From an uncultured Subdoligranulum sp. (GTDB lineage Bacteria; Bacillota; Clostridia; Oscillospirales; Ruminococcaceae), in contig CALZZE010000001.1 in NCBI GenBank assembly GCA_945830575.1, forward strand, positions 1 to 64,000: a stretch of DNA of 64,000 nucleotides, written 5' to 3'. The notes below the pieces were generated by a model. It worked only from the letters and a program-made list of their open reading frames with translations, made no database searches and was not told where the DNA came from. The translations under genes were made by a program, and so were the position numbers. Below, in pieces: positions 9,065-16,502 of the stretch; position 1 is the stretch's first letter, and every line of letters begins with the position of its first letter.

Positions 9065-10029
9065 GTTGTCTCCTCCCAGGTGCGCTCGCTGATGATATAC
9101 CGGGGCCGGGCCTTGGTCTCCATATAGATTTTGCCGATGTATTCCCCGATGACGCCCAGACAGATCAGCTGTACGCCGCTGACAAAGCAGATGATGCTGG
9201 TCATGGAGGCCCAGCCAGACACCGTATGCCCCAGAAGCGCCTGAATGACCGCCCACACCACGCCAAGAAAGCTGATGAACGCCACAAACACGCCGAACCC
9301 GGTGATCATGCGGATGGGCTTGACGGACAGGCTGGTGATGCCGTCAAAGGCCAGTGCCAGCATTTTGGATAGGGGGTAGTGGCTTTCGCCGGCGATGCGC
9401 TCATGGCGCTCGTAGGTCACGCTGGTGGACTTGAACCCCACCAGCGGCACCATGCCCCGCAAAAACAGGTTTACTTCCTTGAAATTGGAGAACTCCTGCA
9501 GCACCCGGGCGCTCATCAGGCGGTAATCCGCGTGGTTGAACACCACCTCCGCGCCCATGGCATTGAGCAGCTTATAAAAGCTCTCGGCGGTGAACCGCTT
9601 GAAAAAGGTGTCGGTATCCCGCTTGCTGCGCACGCCGTACACCACATCGCAGCCGTCCCGGTATGCGTCCACCATGCCGTCCATGGCGTTGATGTCATCC
9701 TGCCCGTCGCAGTCGATGGAGATGGTGATGTCGCAGCGGTCTTTCGCCTCCATCAAACCGGCCAGCACGGCGTTCTGGTGGCCCCGGTTGCGGCTCTGGC
9801 AGATGCCCAGATAATGCTCGTCTGCGTTGGCCAGCCCCCGGATGATGTCCCAGGTGGTATCTTTGGAGCCATCGTTGACGAACAGCACCCGGCTGTCGCT
9901 GCTGATCTTGCCCGCGGCGGCCAGATCGGTGATTTTTTTCAAAAACAACGGTGCCGTGATGGGCAGCACCTCCTGCTCGTTGTAGCAGGGGATGACGATA
10001 TACAGAACAGGATTCTGACGGTCATTCAT
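9061..10029 (-). CDS. GtrB-type polyprenyl-phosphate glycosyltransferase
   Basis: A 322-residue family 2 glycosyltransferase. The N-terminal GT-A domain has YIVIPCYNEQEVLP, FVNDGSKD and SIDCDGQDD (DxD site). Two membrane segments lie near the C-terminus (about 225-300). This is the DPM1/GtrB layout: transfer of a nucleotide sugar to undecaprenyl phosphate on the inner membrane face, for later use outside. It overlaps its neighbours by 4 nt on both sides. Why it sits between a Crp-like regulator and a flavin reductase is not obvious. Confidence 0.9.
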   Translation of the reverse strand: MNDRQNPVLYIVIPCYNEQEVLPITAPLFLKKITDLAAAGKISSDSRVLFVNDGSKDTTWDIIRGLANADEHYLGICQSRNRGHQNAVLAGLMEAKDRCDITISIDCDGQDDINAMDGMVDAYRDGCDVVYGVRSKRDTDTFFKRFTAESFYKLLNAMGAEVVFNHADYRLMSARVLQEFSNFKEVNLFLRGMVPLVGFKSTSVTYERHERIAGESHYPLSKMLALAFDGITSLSVKPIRMITGFGVFVAFISFLGVVWAVIQALLGHTVSGWASMTSIICFVSGVQLICLGVIGEYIGKIYMETKARPRYIISERTWEETT

Positions 10030-10730
10030 AAGGTTGCCTCCCGGGCGCTGCCCTGCAGGCCCGTTTTGTCAAGAATTTTGAAGCTGCCGTGCCAGGTTTC
10101 CACCAGTCCGTCCCGCTGCATCCGTCCCAGCTCCCGGGACAGGGCGCTGCGGTCGCAGCCCAGATATTCCGCCAGCGCGGCGCGTGTCAGCGGGATGGTG
10201 AAGGTATCGCTGCCCTGCCGGGCGGCCTCGTCCAGCAGCCACAGCGAGATGCGCACCCGCAGACTGCGGCACATGAGCAGTTCCAGACGGCGGTCCAGCG
10301 AGAAATATTTCTGGCTGATGGTTTCCACCAGATTGCGCAGCACCCGCCATTGCAGGGCCGGCGGCGCATCGCCGGGGCTAAGCAGCCGTTCCCGGGGCAG
10401 GTACAGCACGGTGCAGTCCTCCGCAGCGGCCACATTCACCGGGCTTTTGGTGCCCGCGCCCGCCAGCACATCCCCGAACAGCCCACCCGGCCCCATGTGG
10501 GTCACCGTGACGGTGCTGCCGTCCGGCAGTGTCTTGGCGGCCGTGATGCGCCCTGTGAGGATCAGCCCGATCTCGCTGGCGGCATATCCGGCCAGCAGCA
10601 GGAACTCGCCTTTCCGGTAGGAGCGCAGGCGGGGCGACAGCGTGGGCAGCAGAGCGTCCAGCTCCGGGTCTGTCAGCCCGCGCAGCAGGCTGGTGTCGCG
10701 CAAAACCGCATAATAGGGCCGAAGTTCCAC
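10026..10730 (-). CDS. Crp/Fnr-family transcriptional regulator
   Basis: A 234-residue regulator. The cyclic-nucleotide-binding beta-barrel domain (about 15-130) includes YRKGEFLLLAGYAASEIGLIL. The C-terminal winged helix has PLTRAALAEYLGCDRSALSRELGRM. No Cys cluster for an Fe-S sensor is present. The start is taken as GTG at 10730 because AGGAG lies 6-7 nt upstream; a frame extending to 10805 would cover the promoter. It heads a minus-strand operon and is divergent from an ABC transporter, a typical place for a regulator of both units. The effector is unknown. Confidence 0.87.
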   Translation of the reverse strand: MELRPYYAVLRDTSLLRGLTDPELDALLPTLSPRLRSYRKGEFLLLAGYAASEIGLILTGRITAAKTLPDGSTVTVTHMGPGGLFGDVLAGAGTKSPVNVAAAEDCTVLYLPRERLLSPGDAPPALQWRVLRNLVETISQKYFSLDRRLELLMCRSLRVRISLWLLDEAARQGSDTFTIPLTRAALAEYLGCDRSALSRELGRMQRDGLVETWHGSFKILDKTGLQGSAREATL

Positions 10731-10776
10731 ACCGGTCTCCTTTCCGCGTTGCCGCTGCAACAGACATTTCCTTTTT

Positions 10777-10805
10777 ATTATAGTATAGTGTTGCCGCAAA
10801 AGCAA
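10777..10805 (-). promoter_or_regulatory. promoter of the Crp-like operon, overlapping a divergent promoter
   Basis: On the minus strand, TTGCTT (10805-10800), 17 nt, TATAAT (10782-10777). The plus-strand gene may use CAGACA (10761-10766), 17 nt, TATAGT (10784-10789), so the two promoters interlock. A small symmetrical TTGCCGCAA (10791-10799) lies in the overlap and could be a regulator contact. Confidence 0.6.
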
Positions 10806-10825
10806 ATGTTTTTGGAGGAATTTGT

Positions 10826-11896
10826 ATGAAATTCAAAAAAGTTCTTTCCGCTGTTCTGGCGCTGGCCATGGCTGCCAGTCTGGCCGCCTGCGGCAGTACG
10901 GCAGCCGCATCGTCCGTGGAGGCTGTCTCTGAACCGGCAGCCACCGAGGCGCCCGCCGAGAGCACCGAGACCACCGAGACCGCGGCGGAGTCCGCCGGCA
11001 TCCGCATCGCGGGTCTGAAAGGCCCCACCACTATGGGTCTTGTGAACCTGATTGCCCAGGCCGAGGCGGGACAGACCGCCCAGGACTATGCGTTCACCAT
11101 GTACGGCGCGGCGGATGAGATCGTTCCGCTGCTGGTCAAGGGCGAGCTGGACGCCGCCGCCATTCCCGCCAATCTGGCGGCCACGCTGTACCAAAAGACC
11201 AACGGCGCGCTGGAGGTGGCCTGCATCAACACGCTGGGCGTGCTGTATGTGGTGGAGCTGGGGAACAACATCCAGTCCGTGGAGGACCTGAAGGGCGCCA
11301 CCATCGTCACCACCGGCAAGGGCACCACGCCGGAGTATGTGCTGCGCTACGTGCTGAGCCAGAACGGCATCGACCCGGACAAGGATGTGACCATTGAGTA
11401 TCTCAGCGAGGCCACCGAGGTGGCGGCCCGTCTGACCGCTCCCTCCGCCGACAGCCGCACCATCGTGGCGATGCTGCCCCAGCCTTTTGTCACCAGCGTG
11501 GTGGCCCAGAGCGAGGGCGGAGTGCGCGTGGCGCTGGACATGAACGAGGAATGGCAGAAGGTGGCGGGCAGCCGCCTTGTCACCGGCGTGACGGTGGTGC
11601 GCAAGGAATTTGCCGAGGCCAACCCGGACGTGATGGCTCAGTTGATGACGGACTACGCCGCCAGCGTGGAGAGCGTGACCGCCGACCTGTCCGGCACCGC
11701 CGCGCTGTGCGAGCAGTACGGCGTGGTGGCCAAGGCGGCGCTGGCCGAGAAGGCGCTGCCCAGCTGCAACATTGTGTTTGAGACCGGCGACGAGATGAAG
11801 ACCGACCTGACTGCCTATCTGCAGGTGCTGTATGACGCCGATCCCGCCTCGGTGGGCGGCGCGCTGCCCGGCGAGGACTTCTATCGTGCGGACTAA
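10826..11896 (+). CDS. NMT1/SsuA-like ABC transporter substrate-binding lipoprotein
   Basis: A 356-residue lipoprotein: the signal peptide ends in LAACGS, then an acidic Thr/Glu-rich linker. The body is a type-2 binding fold of the NMT1/SsuA group: IRIAGLKGPTTMGLVNLIAQ, LVKGELDAAAIPANLAATLY, TIVTTGKGTTPEYVLRYVLS. Such proteins bind sulfonates, nitrate, thiamine precursors or riboflavin-like ligands; sequence alone does not say which. GGAGG precedes the ATG. Genes for the permease and ATPase follow with overlaps. Confidence 0.88.
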   Translation: MKFKKVLSAVLALAMAASLAACGSTAAASSVEAVSEPAATEAPAESTETTETAAESAGIRIAGLKGPTTMGLVNLIAQAEAGQTAQDYAFTMYGAADEIVPLLVKGELDAAAIPANLAATLYQKTNGALEVACINTLGVLYVVELGNNIQSVEDLKGATIVTTGKGTTPEYVLRYVLSQNGIDPDKDVTIEYLSEATEVAARLTAPSADSRTIVAMLPQPFVTSVVAQSEGGVRVALDMNEEWQKVAGSRLVTGVTVVRKEFAEANPDVMAQLMTDYAASVESVTADLSGTAALCEQYGVVAKAALAEKALPSCNIVFETGDEMKTDLTAYLQVLYDADPASVGGALPGEDFYRAD

Positions 11897-12635
11897 GCTG
11901 GCCGCGCTTGCGTTCTGGCTGATCGTCTGGCATCTGGCGGCCATGGCGCTGGGTCATGGCGGGCTGTTTCTGGCCACCCCGGGGCAGACCCTCGGGGCGC
12001 TGGCAGCGCTGCTGCCCACCGCCGGATTCTGGCGGCGGGTGCTGTTTACAGCGGGGCGTATCCTGCTGGGGTTTGTTCTGGCGGTGGTGACCGGCGTGGC
12101 GCTGGGCGCACTGTCCAGCCGCTGGCGGGCCGCCCGGGCGCTGGTGGAGCCTGTCATGCAGCTCATCCGCGCCATGCCGGTAGCCAGCTTTGTCATTCTG
12201 GCGCTGCTGTGGGTGCGCAGCGCCAATCTGAGTGTGGTCGTCAGCTTTACCCATGTGCTGCCCGTCATCTACGCGGGCACACTGACGGGCATTGCGGACA
12301 CCGACCGCCAGCTGTTGGAGATGGCGAGGGTGTACCGCCTGCCGCTGTCCAAAACGCTGCGGGTCATCTGGCTGCCGGGGGTGTTCCCGGCGCTGTCGGA
12401 AAGCTGCATCGCCGCCATGGGCATGTGCTGGAAAAGCGGCGTTTCGGCGGAGGTCATCGGCCTGCCGGACTGGTCGGTGGGGGATGCGCTCTACCGAGCC
12501 AAAATCACCCTTGCCACGCCGGAGGTGTTCGCGTGGACGCTGGTCATCGTGGTGGCCTCGGCGCTGCTGTCCCATCTGGCGGCGAGGGGGCTGCGGGCGG
12601 CCAAGTCCCGGCTGTGTGGGGAGGTGACGGCGTGA
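11886..12635 (+). CDS. SsuC/TauC-like ABC transporter permease
   Basis: A 249-residue BPD_transp_1 permease with about six membrane segments. The coupling loop includes LLEMARVYRLPLSKTLRVIWLP, the EAA-type motif. The start is GTG at 11886, inside the end of the binding-protein gene (11-nt overlap); the frame upstream has no membrane character. The gene ends in a GTGA overlap with the ATPase gene. It forms the channel for the ligand of the preceding lipoprotein. Confidence 0.88.
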   Translation: MRTKLAALAFWLIVWHLAAMALGHGGLFLATPGQTLGALAALLPTAGFWRRVLFTAGRILLGFVLAVVTGVALGALSSRWRAARALVEPVMQLIRAMPVASFVILALLWVRSANLSVVVSFTHVLPVIYAGTLTGIADTDRQLLEMARVYRLPLSKTLRVIWLPGVFPALSESCIAAMGMCWKSGVSAEVIGLPDWSVGDALYRAKITLATPEVFAWTLVIVVASALLSHLAARGLRAAKSRLCGEVTA

Positions 12636-13186
12636 TCACTGCCCGCTCTTTGTATAAATCCTTCGGTGAAACGCAGGTTTTGCGGGGCCTCACCCTGACG
12701 GTGAACGGCCCGGCGGTGCTGATGGGCCCCAGCGGATGCGGAAAAACCACCTTGCTGCGCATCCTCATGGGGCTGGAGACTGCCGATGCAGGAACGGTGC
12801 AGGGGATGGGCCGGGTGGCGGCGGTCTTTCAGGAGGACCGTCTGTGCCCCCAGCTCACCGCGCCCGGCAACATTGCGCTGACCGGGGCGGACGCTGCCGC
12901 CGCTGTGCGGGAACTGGAGGCGCTGGGCTTCTCCCCGGAGGATCTGCACCGCCCGGCGGCGGCGCTTTCCGGCGGTCAGCGCCGGCGTGCCGCGCTGCTG
13001 CGGGCGCTGCTCTGCCGGAACGCCGACACGCTGCTGCTGGACGAGCCTTTCACCGGCATGGATGAAACGCTGGTGGAACAGGCCGCCGCGGCCACCGTCC
13101 GCCTGACGTCGGGACGGGACGCCCTTCTGGTCACCCACGACCCCCGCGCCGCCGCCCTGCTGGGCTGGCCGGTGCTGCACTTATAA
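12632..13186 (+). CDS. ABC transporter ATPase, short form
   Basis: A 184-residue ATPase, shorter than the usual 230-260. Walker A is GPSGCGKTTLL, the Q-loop is FQEDRL, the signature is the variant LSGGQRRRAALLRAL, and Walker B is TLLLDEPFTG followed by VTHD. All catalytic motifs are kept; the C-terminal extension is missing. The GTG start overlaps the permease stop, with GGGGAGGTGA just upstream. It closes the three-gene transporter operon. Confidence 0.9.
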   Translation: MITARSLYKSFGETQVLRGLTLTVNGPAVLMGPSGCGKTTLLRILMGLETADAGTVQGMGRVAAVFQEDRLCPQLTAPGNIALTGADAAAAVRELEALGFSPEDLHRPAAALSGGQRRRAALLRALLCRNADTLLLDEPFTGMDETLVEQAAAATVRLTSGRDALLVTHDPRAAALLGWPVLHL

Positions 13187-13193
13187 AAATAAC

Positions 13194-13221
13194 AACGCAC
13201 CGCGTTTTGCGGTGCGTTTTG
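13194..13221. terminator. bidirectional terminator between ABC operon and hemW
   Basis: AACGCACCGC (13194-13203), loop GTTTT, GCGGTGCGTT (13209-13218), with T-run on the plus side and A-rich sequence before it. The convergent genes on both sides can use it. Confidence 0.85.
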
Positions 13222-13225
13222 TGCG

Positions 13226-14299
13226 TTACAGCAGCTCCTGCAGAATGGCGTTTTGCACCACCATCCCGGCGGGGGTCAGGGCCAGCACCTCGCCGTCAAA
13301 CCGGGCGTAGCCGTGGGACACACATTGCCGGATAAAGGCCAGTCTGCGCCGGTCAAACACCGCCCCGCCCCGGTCATAATATTCCCGCAGCCGCAGGCCG
13401 CTGGTCAGCCGCAGCTGCATCAACAGAAAATCCTCCGCGTCACAGACGCCCTCCGCCTGCTCCCGCAGCGTGCCCGCCACAAACCCGGCGGTGTCACTGG
13501 GCCAGAACCGGCGCACACCGCCCACGCAGCTGTGGGCCGCCGGGCCAAGACCCAGATAGTCCTCACAGTTCCAATACAGCAGGTTGTGCCGTCCCTCGTG
13601 CCCCGGCAGGGCAAAGTTGGAGATTTCGTATTGCCGGTAGCCCTCCTCCTCCAGACGCCGGCAGGCGTACAGGTAAAAGTCCGCCGCCGCGTCGCTGTCG
13701 GGCAGGCCGTCCGGCGGGAACCGTTCAAAGGCCGTCCCCGGCTCGATCTTGAGCAGATACGCCGAGATGTGGGTGCAGCCCCCGTCCTGCAAAAGTGACA
13801 GCGTTTCGTCAAATTCCTCCCGGGTGTAATGGGGCAGCGCCAGCATGATGTCCCCGCACAGCTCGGTGAATCCGGCCTGCCGGGCGGTGCGCAGTGCGGC
13901 GGCGGCTCCGGCGGCGGTGTGGGTGCGGCCAAGGCGGCGCAGCTGGTCGTCCCGGGCGCTCTGCACGCCCAGACTCAGCCGGTTCACCCCGGCTTGCCGG
14001 AACCCCGCCAGCCGCTCCGGCGTCACCACGTCCGGGTTGGTCTCCAGCGTGATCTCCGCCCCCGGCAGCGGGTCTGCCGCCGCCAGTAGCTGCCCCACCT
14101 GTGCAGGGGAGAGCAGCCCCGGCGTACCGCCGCCGAAATACACGGTGTCCGGCCGCCGGGGACAGTCTGCCAGCTCCCGCAGCAGCGCGTCCACATAGGC
14201 CTGCGGCACCGCCCGGCGGCCCGGCGCGGAATAAAAATCGCAGTAGCGGCATTTGGCCGGGCAGTAGGGGATGTGTATATACAATCCAAATCTTGACAT
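13226..14299 (-). CDS. hemW: HemW-type radical SAM heme chaperone
   Basis: A 357-residue radical SAM protein. The cluster motif is YCPAKCRYCDF (Cys13, 17, 20), followed by the GGGTP SAM-binding motif. RHNLLYWNCEDYLGLGPAAH contains HNxxYW, which marks HemW rather than true coproporphyrinogen III dehydrogenase HemN. The family binds heme and helps deliver it; these proteins are often mislabelled HemN. No heme genes are adjacent. It ends opposite the ABC operon at a shared terminator. Confidence 0.93.
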   Translation of the reverse strand: MSRFGLYIHIPYCPAKCRYCDFYSAPGRRAVPQAYVDALLRELADCPRRPDTVYFGGGTPGLLSPAQVGQLLAAADPLPGAEITLETNPDVVTPERLAGFRQAGVNRLSLGVQSARDDQLRRLGRTHTAAGAAAALRTARQAGFTELCGDIMLALPHYTREEFDETLSLLQDGGCTHISAYLLKIEPGTAFERFPPDGLPDSDAAADFYLYACRRLEEEGYRQYEISNFALPGHEGRHNLLYWNCEDYLGLGPAAHSCVGGVRRFWPSDTAGFVAGTLREQAEGVCDAEDFLLMQLRLTSGLRLREYYDRGGAVFDRRRLAFIRQCVSHGYARFDGEVLALTPAGMVVQNAILQELL

Positions 14300-14321
14300 T
14301 TGACCCTCAATGTGCGATAGT
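14293..14321 (+). promoter_or_regulatory. promoter of the Bax-inhibitor-1 gene
   Basis: TTGACA (14293-14298), 17 nt, GATAGT (14316-14321), overlapping the start of the divergent hemW. A TATACT at 14371-14376 closer to the gene lacks a -35. Confidence 0.5.
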
Positions 14322-14408
14322 GTTCATAACAGATTTACAATTCGGTGATAATTTTATCAAGAAAATCCTGTATACTAATGATACTCGAAAGGAGAGGGGA
14401 TTGCAACT

Positions 14409-15131
14409 ATGTTCAATCGTTATGAAAACATTTCCTATGCCGAAAGTCCCTTCGGCACCTTAAACCAGTTTGTGGCCAAGACCTTCGGCTGGATGTTTGC
14501 GGGCCTGCTGGTGACCTTCGCCGCCGCGGTGGGCACCGTGTCCACCGGCGCCTTTGTCATGCTGTTCAACACCGGTCTGGTGTTTGCGCTCACCATCGCG
14601 GAGCTGATTCTGGTGCTGGTGCTCAGCGCCCGCATCACAAAATTGCAGCCGTCCACCGCCACCGCCATGTTCTTTGTGTATGCGGTGCTCAACGGCATCA
14701 ACCTGAGCGTCTATTTCATCGCCTATGACCTGAGCACGCTGATCCTTGCCTTCCTGGTGGGCGCGGTGTACTTCGGCGTCATGGCAGTGTACGGGGCCAA
14801 CACCCAGCGCGATCTGCTGGGCTGGGCGCCCAAGCTGATGGGCGGTCTTGTGGCTCTCATCGTCACCGCGCTGGTGGGCGGGCTGTTCGGCCTGCTGTTC
14901 GGCATCAGCTTCGGCTTTCTCGACGTGGTCTACTGCGGTTTGTCGGTGCTGCTGTTCATGGGCATGACCGCCTACGACACCCAGATGCTCAAGCATCATT
15001 ACGCCTATTTCGGCGGCGATGCGGCCATGCTGCAAAAGGCGTCTATCTTCGGCGCGCTGAACCTGTATCTGGACTTCATCAACATTTTCCTGTATATCGT
15101 CCGGATTCTGGGCCGCAACCGGGACAACTGA
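14409..15131 (+). CDS. Bax inhibitor-1/YccA family membrane protein
   Basis: A 240-residue protein with seven hydrophobic segments. The family block MGMTAYDTQMLKHHYAYFGGDAAM (shown in part: MTAYDTQMLK) near the C-terminus and the hydrophilic tail are typical of BI-1/YbhL-YccA proteins. Members are calcium-leak channels or modulators of membrane proteases; the role here is unknown. The ATG is preceded by GGAGAGG. It is monocistronic: the pheST T-box promoter starts 5 nt after its stop. Confidence 0.9.
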   Translation: MFNRYENISYAESPFGTLNQFVAKTFGWMFAGLLVTFAAAVGTVSTGAFVMLFNTGLVFALTIAELILVLVLSARITKLQPSTATAMFFVYAVLNGINLSVYFIAYDLSTLILAFLVGAVYFGVMAVYGANTQRDLLGWAPKLMGGLVALIVTALVGGLFGLLFGISFGFLDVVYCGLSVLLFMGMTAYDTQMLKHHYAYFGGDAAMLQKASIFGALNLYLDFINIFLYIVRILGRNRDN

Positions 15132-15136
15132 GGCGC

Positions 15137-15165
15137 TTGACATTTCCTGCCGAAAGAATTATAAT
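15137..15165 (+). promoter_or_regulatory. consensus promoter of the pheST T-box operon
   Basis: TTGACA (15137-15142), 17 nt, TATAAT (15160-15165); both hexamers are perfect. Confidence 0.9.
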
Positions 15166-15171
15166 GTACCC

Positions 15172-15431
15172 GTGTAAAACGCATTGACGGAGAAAAGTAC
15201 CTGCCCGCACGTGGATGCAGAGAGAGGGGCCGCCGGCTGAAAGCCCCTCCGGAACGCAAGGCAGCGAAGTTCCCTCCCGAGCGGTCTGTGTGAACGGCTT
15301 TCCCAGTAGCGCAGAACGGCAGCCCCGTTACCGGCACAAAACGAGTGCCGCGCTTCTGCGCGGAACACGGGTGGTACCGCGAGACTTTTTCAGTCCCGTC
15401 CCTGAGTCAATTCCGGGGACGGGGCTTTTTG
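15172..15431 (+). promoter_or_regulatory. T-box leader with Phe (UUC) specifier
   Basis: The region between the BI-1 gene and pheS is a T-box riboswitch. It carries AGAGAG in the distal stem I region, the conserved T-box GGGTGGTACCGCG (15369-15381), and a terminator CCCGTCCC / GGGACGGG (15395-15402, 15416-15423) with T-run to 15430. The probable specifier is TTC (15270-15272), followed after six bases by GAG, the same spacing as the TGG specifier of the second T-box here. Uncharged tRNA-Phe binding would favour the antiterminator and pheST expression. Confidence 0.92.
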
Positions 15432-15461
15432 TTTCTGTCCCGACAAGTAAGAGGTGCAAGT

Positions 15462-16484
15462 ATGGAAGAAAAAATCAAGGAGCTGCGCGCCGCGTTGGAG
15501 GCCGACATGGCCGGCGTGCAGAACAAGGACCAGCTTTCCGCCTTCTGGCAGAAGTACCTGAGCAAAAACGGCTCGGTGGCGGGGCTGACCAAAAACCTGC
15601 GTGACGTGCCCAAGGAGGACCGTCCCGCCGTAGGCAAGACCATCAACGAGTTCAAGACCTGGGCGGAGGGGCAGTACAAGGCCCTGTCCGAGCAGGTGGA
15701 GCAGGCGGCGCTGGCCGCCCGCAACGAGGCCGAGACGGTGGACATCACCCTGCCTGCCAAGCGGCATCACTGCGGCGGGCTGCATCCCATCACGCTGGTG
15801 AAAAACGAGATCATCGATGTGTTCGCCGGCATGGGCTTTGAGATTTACGAAGGCCCCGAGATCGAGGACGACGACCACAACTTCACCCGCCTGAACGTGC
15901 CCAAAAACCATCCCGCCCGCGACATGCAGGACACCTTCTATGTGGCGGAGGACATCGTGCTGCGCACCCAGACCAGCGGCGGCCAGATCCGCGTGATGGA
16001 CAGGGAAAAGCCCCCCATCAAGGTGCTGGTGCCGGGCCGGGTGTTCCGCTCGGACTCCGACGCCACCCACTCGCCCATGTTCCATCAGATGGAGGGCCTT
16101 GTGGTGGACAAAAACATCACGCTGTGCGATTTGCAGGGCATGCTGGACAAGTTCGTGCAGGCGCTGTTCGGCCCCGAGGTCAAGACCCGTCTGCGCCCCT
16201 CCTATTTCCCCTTCACCGAGCCAAGCGTGGAGGTGGACGTCTCCTGCTTTGCCTGCGGCGGCAAGGGCTGTTCGCTGTGCAAGGGCACCGGCTGGATCGA
16301 GGTGCTGGGCGCGGGCGTGGTGCATCAGAACGTGCTGAAAAACTGCGGCATCGACCCGCAGGAGTACTCCGGCTTTGCCTTCGGCATCGGCATCGAGCGC
16401 ATCGCCATGCTGAAATACGGCATCAACAACATCGGCCTGATGTTTGAGAACGACCTGCGCTTTTTGGAGCAGTTCAAGGACTGA
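15462..16484 (+). CDS. pheS: phenylalanyl-tRNA synthetase alpha subunit
   Basis: A 340-residue class II catalytic subunit. The N-terminal coiled coil (about 1-95) contacts tRNA. The core holds [26 protein letters not shown] (motif 1 region), [23 protein letters not shown] (motif 2) and [18 protein letters not shown] (motif 3), given here in part. [17 protein letters not shown] contains four Cys typical of bacterial PheS. The ATG at 15462 follows the T-box with GAGGTG upstream. It forms an alpha2-beta2 enzyme with PheT, which begins 18 nt later. Confidence 0.97.
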   Translation: MEEKIKELRAALEADMAGVQNKDQLSAFWQKYLSKNGSVAGLTKNLRDVPKEDRPAVGKTINEFKTWAEGQYKALSEQVEQAALAARNEAETVDITLPAKRHHCGGLHPITLVKNEIIDVFAGMGFEIYEGPEIEDDDHNFTRLNVPKNHPARDMQDTFYVAEDIVLRTQTSGGQIRVMDREKPPIKVLVPGRVFRSDSDATHSPMFHQMEGLVVDKNITLCDLQGMLDKFVQALFGPEVKTRLRPSYFPFTEPSVEVDVSCFACGGKGCSLCKGTGWIEVLGAGVVHQNVLKNCGIDPQEYSGFAFGIGIERIAMLKYGINNIGLMFENDLRFLEQFKD

Positions 16485-16502
16485 GGAAGGGGAGGCAAAT
16501 CC

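Noticed and set aside
10791-10799. TTGCCGCAA as an FNR or CRP box
   Set aside because: It is too short and does not match TTGAT-N4-ATCAA or TGTGA-N6-TCACA; kept only as a possible contact site.
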